Origin: Gemmatimonadales bacterium
Lineage (GTDB): Bacteria; Gemmatimonadota; Gemmatimonadetes; Longimicrobiales; Gaopeijiaceae
Direction of reading: 5' to 3'
Assembly (NCBI GenBank): GCA_007692605.1
Contig: REBS01000081.1
Span: forward strand, 19,849 to 83,848
DNA: 64,000 nt
Shown here: in pieces, positions 47,928 through 55,671 of the stretch
Numbering within the stretch: the stretch's first letter is position 1
Layout: the number at the start of each line of letters is the position of its first letter
Made by a program: the position numbers and the translations under genes
Notes under the pieces: generated by a model
Told to the model about the DNA's origin: nothing
Databases searched by the model: none
The model's input: the letters and a program-made list of their open reading frames with translations, nothing else

Positions 47928-49133
47928 TCAGAAGCTGTACTCCCAACCGAGGTTGAACGTCCAGTCCGCGCTGATCTGGGGCCCGTTCAGCGACTCCAGG
48001 AGGGGACCGCCCCACTCCAGCGCGACCCGGTGTCCGGCGAAGGGGCCCGACGGCACCTGGAGGTTCACGGCCAGAAAGCCGTTCACGCGTGTTCCTCCCT
48101 GCAGCGCCGGGTCGTTCTCGGGGCTGATCGCCGGGTCCAATGCCGGATCCGCGCCCCGCACGTTCCCCCATCGCCGGGCCTGCAGCCGAAGCCCTGGCGA
48201 AACCAGGTCACTGCCGCGCAGCATGCCCCATGCGTTCAGCTGGCCCTCGCCGCCCCGCTTCCAGCCCTCGCTGTTCTCGTTCAGCCGAAGGGAGCCAAGG
48301 CCCTGGGCTCCCCATGAGACCCGGTCCGTCTGCAACAGGTAGGTGACCCCCGGACGGGCCTCCCAGCTTCCGGAGCCCAGTTGCATGGGGTACCCGAGGC
48401 GGGAATGCTCCGGGACCATTCGGTGGTCGCCGTCGGTGACACTTCCCGTGGGGATGCCCACACCGAGGTTCAGGTGCACCCGCTGGCGATCACGGTCCAT
48501 GACGGTGACCAGGGCGCTGACTTCGGTGTCGGCCCACCCCGAGATGGAGTGGCCCATGGTGTGAAACCCGAACTGCCCCTGGTGGCCATGGCCGTCCCCG
48601 TCCCCACGGTGCGGGTCGGACATCCCGTGGCCATGGCCGTGACCATGACCGTGGCCCGCCATGAGGTCATCGTCCATGCGAACATCCATGGAGTGGTCCA
48701 TCCACATCGCCATGACCATCAGGGTGACCCGGTTCGAAGGGGCGTACATGAGATGAGGCATGTGCATGTCCATCTGCATGGTGAGGGGGACCATGCGGTA
48801 CTGCATCCACGCGTCCTCGATCGAGACGGCCGAGCGTCCATTCCGGAGCCCGGACATCGACTCGCGGGCGAACATGTACGAAAGCATCCACTCGCCCTGG
48901 TGGTGCGTGTGATCTCCCATGACGCCGATCGGAGCATGGCCGGACGGACCGGAGGAACTCCATCGTTCCTGAGCCTCTGCAGGGAAGGACGCCCCGAGGA
49001 GAAGGATGAGAACAAGGGAAAGGGTCCGCAGTCGAGATCGACGCCTGGTCTGATCGTGAGCTGAGGATTCGATCGCAGGGGTGCGTGGTCGGTTCAAGAT
49101 GGAGCCGGTGGGCTCCGTGATGGTGTCGAACAT
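47928..49133 (-). CDS. His/Met-rich outer-membrane barrel protein (putative metal-related transporter)
   Basis: A 401 aa exported protein. Signal peptide near residues 32-52 (SLVLILLLGASFPAEA), then HAPIGVMGDHTHHQGEWMLSY, MQMDMHMPHLMYAPSNRVTLMV, and a loop with five GH dipeptides in a row (AGHGHGHGHGHGMSDPHRGD) followed by more GH pairs. Strands alternate to the end, and the last residues WEYSF carry a terminal Phe. The framework resembles uncharacterised proteins annotated simply as transporter in Bacteroidota and Gemmatimonadota, often near copper genes (recollection, not checked). Here the His-rich protein at 49.3 kb is upstream. Start at ATG 49133 (GAGGAA upstream); the track ORF to 49709 is a shadow extension. 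Confidence 0.75.
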   Translation of the reverse strand: MFDTITEPTGSILNRPRTPAIESSAHDQTRRRSRLRTLSLVLILLLGASFPAEAQERWSSSGPSGHAPIGVMGDHTHHQGEWMLSYMFARESMSGLRNGRSAVSIEDAWMQYRMVPLTMQMDMHMPHLMYAPSNRVTLMVMAMWMDHSMDVRMDDDLMAGHGHGHGHGHGMSDPHRGDGDGHGHQGQFGFHTMGHSISGWADTEVSALVTVMDRDRQRVHLNLGVGIPTGSVTDGDHRMVPEHSRLGYPMQLGSGSWEARPGVTYLLQTDRVSWGAQGLGSLRLNENSEGWKRGGEGQLNAWGMLRGSDLVSPGLRLQARRWGNVRGADPALDPAISPENDPALQGGTRVNGFLAVNLQVPSGPFAGHRVALEWGGPLLESLNGPQISADWTFNLGWEYSF

Positions 49134-49317
49134 GGGTTCCTCGCAGTCTGTGGCGTTCAGTGCACCCATAGTCCGTGCGGTCCGGGATATGGCACGAGAA
49201 TCGACTCCGGCATCGGGTCGAACGGCCGGTCCGGGGAACGGAATGGGGTGCACGGGCATCGCCGGAGCCGGTGGGCTCCTGCGTTGTGGCATCAGGGTCC
49301 AGCTGACGGTGGGTGAG

Positions 49318-49908
49318 TCAGCCGCGAGGAGGCGCGGTCGGCCAGGGAAGGACGTGCGGGAGGAGCGCGCGCACCGGGAGCAGTGCCGGCGCGGCGTCGA
49401 TCCGGAGGTTGGAAGGATCGGTGGGTGGCGCGCGGTCGATTCCGGGCGAGGCTGCCGTGCGGATTGCGGTGGCGCCGGTGCAGTCGGTCCTGCAGGTACA
49501 GGGGCCGTCGTGGTGATCGTGCCCCGAGTGGGTGTGGGCTTCGACCACCGGGGCACCCGGCTCGGACACATCATGCCCGGATGCAGCATGGGATGGGTCG
49601 GACGCCCGGTGTGAGTCATGCCCTGCGTGGTGGGCATGATCGGAGTGAGCCGCGTGAGCGGTATGGACCGGGTCGACCGAATCGCTGCCCGACTCATGGC
49701 CGCCGGCATGCGCGCCGGCCTCTACCGCTGCGGCCTCGACGAACAGGTCGTGATGGGGACAGTCGTGCATGCCCCCGACGTCGATGGCCCAGCCGGCAAG
49801 AAACGCGACGAGCGCAAGGATCCCGACGGCGCGGCGACGGGGGCCGAATCTTGATCGGGCCCCGAAGCGATCGAGAACCCCTGCCGAAAAGGATCGTTTG
49901 GTCATCAT
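49318..49908 (-). CDS. His-rich secreted or membrane-anchored protein, possibly metal-binding
   Basis: A 196 aa protein with an N-terminal hydrophobic segment (AVGILALVAFLAGWAIDVGG), then a His-dense region with about 21 His: HDCPHHDL, VHTAHAAHSDHAHHAGHDSH, SHAASGHD and EAHTHSGHDHHDG. A Cys cluster CTCRTDC follows and the tail is Pro/Ala rich. I recognise no domain; DUF2946-like proteins have a comparable mix of a helix, HxCxxH and Cys/His but I cannot confirm it. A GGAAA lies 6 bases before the first ATG. It is on the same strand as the barrel gene, 184 bases upstream, likely one unit. Divergent from the SDR gene across a 262-base gap. Confidence 0.6.
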   Translation of the reverse strand: MMTKRSFSAGVLDRFGARSRFGPRRRAVGILALVAFLAGWAIDVGGMHDCPHHDLFVEAAAVEAGAHAGGHESGSDSVDPVHTAHAAHSDHAHHAGHDSHRASDPSHAASGHDVSEPGAPVVEAHTHSGHDHHDGPCTCRTDCTGATAIRTAASPGIDRAPPTDPSNLRIDAAPALLPVRALLPHVLPWPTAPPRG

Positions 49909-50170
49909 GAGTTTCCAGGCTCAAAGATCTCGATGCTCCCTGGTTCGGGCAAGGCGTGGTCGATCCGGACAGGGTATGGTTGGAGCGTGCGAAGGGAGGT
50001 CGGGAGGTGCACTGTCGAGGCCGATGTCGTATGCTCCGCGGTACCCGTGACCCGTTCTGCTTCAGCTACGAGTCGGTCCGAGAAGTCGGATCAACCTGCA
50101 GGCTGTGAACGCTACGGTCACCGGACCACATCGAACCAGGCCTTCTCCACCCTTGATATTGCGAGGAATC

Positions 50171-51178
50171 ATGAGCCCCGACATCGATATCGCTCCCGCA
50201 ACCCATGGTCGGTCGGGGTCGCTTCGTCCGGCGCTCCGGAGTCACCGGCTGAAACGAGACCTCATCCGATTCGTTTTCGGCCTGCTGGTCCCCGCGGTCC
50301 TCGTTGGCTGCGGGACCGATGCCGATTCCTCGGCTTCCGAAGCTTCGGGGGCCACTGCCGATGTGCCCGAGGATCGCCGGGTCGCCCTCGTGACGGGTTC
50401 GACCTCGGGCCTCGGCGAGGAGGTGGCCCGACGGCTGGCAGCCGTCGGCATGCATGTGATCGTACATGGTCGTAGCGAGGAGCGTGGAATGGCGCTGGTC
50501 CGCGAAATCGAGGATTCCGGGGTCGGGAGCGCGAGCTTCCACGCGGCCGACCTCGCCTCGCTCGAACAGGTTCGGGAACTGGCCCGCGTGGTGCTCTCGG
50601 AGTACGACCGCCTCGATCTCCTGGTGAACAACGCGGGGATCGGCTCCGCGAGAGATGGACGCGAGGAGAGTGAGGACGGGTACGAACTCGTCTTTCAGGT
50701 CAATTACCTCTCGCACTTCCTGCTCACCGACCTGTTGAAGCCCCGCCTGGTCGAAAGTGCGCCGGCGCGCATCGTGAACGTGGCCTCGGTGGCCCAGTCA
50801 CCGATCGACTTCGACGATGTCATGCTCGAGGAGGAGGGGGCGATCGGACGTGCATACGGACAGAGCAAGCTGGCGCAGATCCTTCACGCCTTCGACCTGG
50901 CCGAAGAGCTCGAGGGCACCGGAGTGATCGTGAGCGCGCTTCATCCGGCCACCTTCATGGACACGGGGATGGTGCGGCGGGCCGGGGTCGAGCCCCGAGC
51001 AACCGTCGACGAGGGTGCCGATGCCGTGATGCAACTCCTGACCGAGCCCATCGAGTCCGGCCAGTATTTCAATGGACTCCAACCGGCAACGGCGAACGAC
51101 CAGGCGTACGACGAATCCGCCCGTGACCGCCTTCGAGAGCTGAGCCGGGAGCTGGTGGGTCTGCCCCCGGCGGGCTGA
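50171..51178 (+). CDS. Short-chain dehydrogenase/reductase with lipoprotein-type signal
   Basis: A 335 aa SDR. The C-terminal 265 residues are a classical Rossmann SDR: VTGSTSGLGEEVARRL, LVNNAGIGSAR, VNVASVAQSP (catalytic Ser) and AYGQSKLAQ (Tyr-x3-Lys). Before it lies RFVFGLLVPAVLVGCGTDADSSASEAS: a basic region, a hydrophobic stretch, LVGC lipobox and a flexible linker. That is a lipoprotein signal, which is unusual for a NAD(P)-dependent enzyme. ATG 50171 has GAGGA close upstream. A cytoplasmic enzyme with a chance hydrophobic N-terminus cannot be excluded. Substrate unknown. Confidence 0.85.
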   Translation: MSPDIDIAPATHGRSGSLRPALRSHRLKRDLIRFVFGLLVPAVLVGCGTDADSSASEASGATADVPEDRRVALVTGSTSGLGEEVARRLAAVGMHVIVHGRSEERGMALVREIEDSGVGSASFHAADLASLEQVRELARVVLSEYDRLDLLVNNAGIGSARDGREESEDGYELVFQVNYLSHFLLTDLLKPRLVESAPARIVNVASVAQSPIDFDDVMLEEEGAIGRAYGQSKLAQILHAFDLAEELEGTGVIVSALHPATFMDTGMVRRAGVEPRATVDEGADAVMQLLTEPIESGQYFNGLQPATANDQAYDESARDRLRELSRELVGLPPAG

Positions 51179-51367
51179 GCGAAACCGGACAGGAGTGGGA
51201 GGCCGTGCAGGCTTCGTCGCGCCCGAGCGAGCCACGGGTGGCCCCGATCTCCGGGTGGTCCTATCTTCACGCCGTTCGGTGAAAGTCCGATCGTCGTCGG
51301 CGCCTCCCGGTTCCCGGGGCACGAGCCGATCTCACGCACCCGTTCCAGCAGCCAGAAAGGTCAGCTC

Positions 51368-52984
51368 ATGTCCCCCAGTGGTTCCGTTCGCATGGTTCTC
51401 GCCCTCGCAGCATTTCTGCTCCTTCCGTTCAGCTTGAGCGGACAGACGATCCCCGCGCCGGATCGGGGCCCGGACGAGGGGGACGGCCCCCATGAACGCT
51501 TGATCATCCGGGGTGCGATCGTGATCGATGGGACCGGCTCTCCTCCCTACGGCCCCACCGATATCGTGATCGAGGGCGACCGGATCGTTCAGGTTCGTAC
51601 CGTGGGGTATCCCGGCGTCGAGATTCCGGAACAGGGGCGCCCGGGGGATGCCACGCGCGAGATCGATGCCGAGGGGATGTATGTCCTCCCCGGGTTCATC
51701 GACAACCATGCCCATGCCGGAGGCGGTTCGAAGAACCCGGAGCTTTCATACGCCTACAAGCTCTGGCTGGCACACGGAATCACAACGGTGCGCGGGGTCG
51801 GGCTGACCGGATTCGACCTGTCGTGCAGCGAGCAGGCCCGAAGTGACGCCAACGAGATCGTGGCGCCCCGCATCGTAAACTATCAGCGGCCCGGAGGGGG
51901 ATGGGACCAGGGTCCGCTCGATACCCCCGAGATAGGTCGGGAGTGGGTCCGATGGGCGGCCGACAACTGCGTCGACGGGCTGAAGATGGGAGCGATGGCC
52001 CCGGACGTCATGGCCGCGGTGCTCGAGGAGGCCAACGAGCTCGGCCTCGGTTCGACCGCTCACCTTGCCCAGACCGGGCTTGCCCACATGAACGCGCAGG
52101 ATGCCGCGCGGCTGGGGCTGACCGGAATGACCCACTTCTACGGGCTCTTCGAGGCACTCCTGAAGGATCACCAGATCCAGCCGTATCGCCTCGACTACAA
52201 CTACCAGAATGAGCAGCACCGCTTCGGGCAGGTGGCGCGCCTGTGGGACAAGATCCACGAGCCGGGCTCCGACGAGTGGAACGCCCTGGTCGACGAGTTC
52301 ATCGAGCTCGACTTCTTCATCAACCCGACCATGACGATCTACGAGGCCAACCGCGACTTCATGCGGGCCCGGCAGGCCGAGTGGCACGACACGTACACCC
52401 TCCCCTCGATGTGGGACTTCTACTACCCGAATCGCCGTGCGCACGGCTCCTACTGGTTCTACTGGACGAGCGAGGACGAGGCGGAGTGGAGGGCCTTCTA
52501 CCGAACATGGATGGCGTTCCTGCGCGACTACCATCGGGCCGGAGGGCGTCTCACGGCCGGGGCCGACGCCGGCTTCATCTACAAGAACTACGGATTCGCC
52601 TACATCGAGGAGCTCGAGCTGCTCCGCGAGGTCGGGCTCCACCCCCTCGAGGTGATCCAGTCCGCGACCCTCTACGCGGCCCAGGAGATCTTCGAGCCGC
52701 AGCGGCGTCCCAGGGAGTTCGGCACGATCGAGCGCGGGATGAAGGCGGACCTGATCCTGGTCGACCAGAACCCCCTCGAGAACCTGAAGGTGCTCTTCGG
52801 GACCGGTGCCGTGAAGCTCGACGACGAGACCGAAGAGGCCGTGCGGGTGGGTGGAATCAGCTACACGATCAAGGACGGGATCATCTATGACGCGAAGCAG
52901 CTTCTCGAGGACGTGGCCGAGATGGTCCGTCAGCAGAAGATCGAGCGGGGAATGGATCCCGAGGCGCCGCTCCCCCGCTACTGA
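51368..52984 (+). CDS. Secreted imidazolonepropionase-like amidohydrolase
   Basis: A 538 aa exported metal-dependent amidohydrolase. Signal peptide MVLALAAFLLLPFSLSGQ, then IRGAIVIDGTGSPPYGPTDIVI, the metal motif PGFIDNHAHAGG (HxH), GLKMGAM, GSTAHLAQTGLAHM, MTHFYGLFEAL and GADAGFIYKN with the last metal Asp; the composite domain closes with ADLILVDQNPLENLKVLFGTGAV. All expected ligands are present. A long aromatic-rich middle segment (TYTLPSMWDFYYPNRR) is unusual. It follows the SDR gene by 189 bases on the same strand. Substrates in this clade range from dipeptides to imides. Confidence 0.88.
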   Translation: MSPSGSVRMVLALAAFLLLPFSLSGQTIPAPDRGPDEGDGPHERLIIRGAIVIDGTGSPPYGPTDIVIEGDRIVQVRTVGYPGVEIPEQGRPGDATREIDAEGMYVLPGFIDNHAHAGGGSKNPELSYAYKLWLAHGITTVRGVGLTGFDLSCSEQARSDANEIVAPRIVNYQRPGGGWDQGPLDTPEIGREWVRWAADNCVDGLKMGAMAPDVMAAVLEEANELGLGSTAHLAQTGLAHMNAQDAARLGLTGMTHFYGLFEALLKDHQIQPYRLDYNYQNEQHRFGQVARLWDKIHEPGSDEWNALVDEFIELDFFINPTMTIYEANRDFMRARQAEWHDTYTLPSMWDFYYPNRRAHGSYWFYWTSEDEAEWRAFYRTWMAFLRDYHRAGGRLTAGADAGFIYKNYGFAYIEELELLREVGLHPLEVIQSATLYAAQEIFEPQRRPREFGTIERGMKADLILVDQNPLENLKVLFGTGAVKLDDETEEAVRVGGISYTIKDGIIYDAKQLLEDVAEMVRQQKIERGMDPEAPLPRY

Positions 52985-53043
52985 CGGGATCGGAGCGCAG
53001 GTGAAGCGGGGGAGCCCGGCCGGGGCGGACTCCGCTCCGCACT

Positions 53044-55446
53044 CTACTGCGTGAGGAGTGCCAGCGCCGCCTCGATCTGCTGGATGCGGGGCGCCAGTTC
53101 GGTGTCGGCGTCGTCCCAGAGCGCGAGGAGGCGCTGGTAGTGCTCGGCCGCGGTCACCGGATTGCCCCGCGCTGCCTCCAGCTCCCCCAGGCGGATCAGG
53201 AGTCCGGGGAGGAGGGCTCGCGGCACGATCGGATTCGCGAAGGCCCCCCAGGCCGGGTCCACGATCTCGAGCAGTTCGGCGACCGCTGCGTCCAGGTCTC
53301 CCACCAGTTCGTGCGCTTCTGCCAGAAGCAGTCGGCGGGGAACGAGCCAGTGGATGGGGTTCTCGCCGTAGGCATCGCTGGTTCGGATCTCCTCGAGCGC
53401 TTCTCGGCCGTGGCCCCGGCCTGCGCTGCGCGCAGCCTCGACGAGAGAAGCACCCTGACGGGTGAACCAGTGATCGGGTTCGGAATAGGGGGGAAGGATT
53501 TCCTGGACCCCGAGCATGCGGTCACTCCCCCACAGGCCACCCATCATCGCGACGTTCTGGCGTAGAAAATAGCGCTCCGGCTCCCCGATCCGATCGGCGT
53601 CGAGAGCCGACATGAAGCTGTCGACGTGCCGGATTCCGGCCGTGGGGTCGTCCACAAGCTCCTCGAGCAGGAAAAGGGCCCAGGCGATGTAGTAGGCCCG
53701 GAGCCACTGCCCCCGGCCCAGATAGCTGTTCTGCACCTGCTGCAGGTGGAGCCGGGCCGCCGACAGCTGTCCCATGGCCAGCGCCATCGATCCGCAGAGT
53801 TCGCGATCGTCCGAAAAATGGAAGGTCAGCGGCGGACCTGCCAGGATGGAGTCGCACAGCCGCCGAACCTCCTCGAGGTTCCCCCGAGCGAAGTGGGATC
53901 GGACCTTGAAACGGGTCGCCAGCTCGGTTGCCCCCAGTTCCTCCATCGACCCGATTAGACGCTCGACGTCCTCGGGCGATCCAATGAGTCCGGTCATCTC
54001 CGTCAGGTTCGTCAGGTGGAGGAGACTGCCGGGACTCAGCTCCTGCGCCCGCTCGTGCCAGGTCCGCGTGCTCTGGGCGTCGGAACGCCAGGTGAAGCTC
54101 GTAGTGCCCATGTTGTTGGTGGCTCTGGAGTCATCCGGGTATCGGTTCAGGATGAGTTCATAGAGATCGAGGGCGGCCCGGGGGTCCAGGCGCACGAGGT
54201 GCTGGTAGAACGCCTCGACGTGCCACCGTTCACGATCCGAAAGCCGTTCCCGAAGCTCGTAGGCACGGGAGGCGTGCTCCCGTCCCTCACTGGTACGCCC
54301 CTGGTTGAAGGCGCTCACGGCGGCGAGTCGGTGCGCCATCGCGAACGAGGGATCGATCCGGATGGCCTCGGCTGCGAGAACCGCGGCTTGCTCGGCATCC
54401 CCCTCGGATACGGCTTGCTCCGCCTCGGCATACGTCTTCAGTGCCTCGAGCGACCGGGTCGTCACCTCGGGTAGGGGGAGACTCGCCCGGATCATCCCCC
54501 GGTTCTCGCCCAGGCGCCGTCGGACCTCTCTGGAGAGCGACTCGACCGCCTCCAGGAGCCGGCTTTCGGCAGCGGCCACACGGATCGCAAAGAGCTCCTC
54601 ACCCGTTCCGGCGTCGAGCGCCCGGCCGCTCACGACGTACTGGGGGCCCAGCCGCGAGACCGTGGCGGTGAACACGGCGCCGGCCCCGAAACGCTCCGCC
54701 ACCTCGAGAGCCAGGGGAATGTCGAGAGGTGGGTCCTCGAGGTCCATTCGCTGGAAAATTCCCACGAGCTGACTGCGGCTCAGCACGTTCACATGTTCCG
54801 ACTGATGCAGGTCGACACTCAGCGCCTCTCTGACCGCCAGCGCGATGCCCCGGTCCGCTTCGTCGACCACCTCGAAATCGGCGAGCAGGATCCAGCCTCG
54901 CTCCTCGAACGTGTTCGCCGCGGATCCCCGGGCCTCACTGACCCGGGGAGCCCCCTGCACGTAGAAGAGCCCGCCCAGAAGCGCGACAACCGCAAACGCG
55001 GCAAGGCCCCCGGCGAGGGTGCGGGGCCAGGTCAGGACCATGCGGAAGGGACTCGAGTTCAGCGTTCGCCGCAGCTCGGCCCAGACTCCGGAGGAGGGAA
55101 GGGGCGCGGACTCCGGGTCCGGATCGGGTGCCGATCTCGTCGGCTGCAGGCTCGGGGGGGGAGGGGAGGTCTCGCCGTTCACCGCAGCGAGGTCTGCGGG
55201 CGGGCGGCCGTCCGAAGCTCGGGCGTCGGCGGGGGTTTCACGCCCGAGAGCCGTCGCGAGCACGATGGGAAGGCCGACGAGGAGCAGGATCACCGCCGAG
55301 CCGTACACCCACTCGGGCAGGAGAAATCGCTCCACCACGTGCTCCGAGACCTGGAGCACGAACCATGCAGAGGCCAGATACACCGCCAGGACCTGCCAGA
55401 GGGAGCGGCGGTGGATATCGATCACGAAGGCACGAAAGCGGGTCAC
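53044..55446 (-). CDS. TPR-repeat membrane protein, kinase-less relative of sensor/regulator proteins
   Basis: An 800 aa protein. The N-terminus has two membrane helices (LWQVLAVYLASAWFVLQVSE and SAVILLLVGLPIVLATALG), a Pro-rich linker, and a third helix (TLAGGLAAFAVVALLGGLFYV). Residues about 200-340 resemble a FlgO/PSE-type domain (RGWILLADFEVVDEADRGIAL, EVAERFGAGAVFTATVSRLG). The rest is TPR repeats (MAHRLAAVSAFNQGRTSEGREHASRAYEL and more). The layout is that of serine/threonine kinase or adenylate-cyclase TPR proteins common in Gemmatimonadota, but with no kinase, cyclase or HTH. The start GTG 55446 has GGAGAG 5 bases upstream; the track ORF to 57795 is a shadow of the penicillin acylase gene. 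Confidence 0.85.
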   Translation of the reverse strand: MTRFRAFVIDIHRRSLWQVLAVYLASAWFVLQVSEHVVERFLLPEWVYGSAVILLLVGLPIVLATALGRETPADARASDGRPPADLAAVNGETSPPPPSLQPTRSAPDPDPESAPLPSSGVWAELRRTLNSSPFRMVLTWPRTLAGGLAAFAVVALLGGLFYVQGAPRVSEARGSAANTFEERGWILLADFEVVDEADRGIALAVREALSVDLHQSEHVNVLSRSQLVGIFQRMDLEDPPLDIPLALEVAERFGAGAVFTATVSRLGPQYVVSGRALDAGTGEELFAIRVAAAESRLLEAVESLSREVRRRLGENRGMIRASLPLPEVTTRSLEALKTYAEAEQAVSEGDAEQAAVLAAEAIRIDPSFAMAHRLAAVSAFNQGRTSEGREHASRAYELRERLSDRERWHVEAFYQHLVRLDPRAALDLYELILNRYPDDSRATNNMGTTSFTWRSDAQSTRTWHERAQELSPGSLLHLTNLTEMTGLIGSPEDVERLIGSMEELGATELATRFKVRSHFARGNLEEVRRLCDSILAGPPLTFHFSDDRELCGSMALAMGQLSAARLHLQQVQNSYLGRGQWLRAYYIAWALFLLEELVDDPTAGIRHVDSFMSALDADRIGEPERYFLRQNVAMMGGLWGSDRMLGVQEILPPYSEPDHWFTRQGASLVEAARSAGRGHGREALEEIRTSDAYGENPIHWLVPRRLLLAEAHELVGDLDAAVAELLEIVDPAWGAFANPIVPRALLPGLLIRLGELEAARGNPVTAAEHYQRLLALWDDADTELAPRIQQIEAALALLTQ

Positions 55447-55671
55447 TTCATCTCTCCGGCGAGCCCGGTGTCCAGCCTCGTCGAGGGGGCTCGCAGCCCT
55501 TTGACGACCCTCGCGTCCCAATTCTGAGAATAGAAGCGCGATCGGGCGGCCATGCAATAGCACGGGGGACCCGGTTCCCCACCGTGATCCCAGCGCTGGC
55601 GCCACTCCGATCCGGAGCGTATGGTCCGAAGATCCGCCCCATTGTCTCGACGCCCACCCGGAGCGCATCGC

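Noticed and set aside
48570-48680. Repeated CATGGCC/CCATGACC-like bases, considered as a DNA repeat or CRISPR-like array
   Set aside because: They are the codons of the Gly-His run in the barrel protein; there are no spacers and the unit is only 6 bases.
49134-49709. N-terminal extension of the His-rich barrel ORF
   Set aside because: Pro/Arg/Ser-rich shadow sequence that overlaps the separate His-rich gene; the signal peptide and ribosome site fit ATG 49133.
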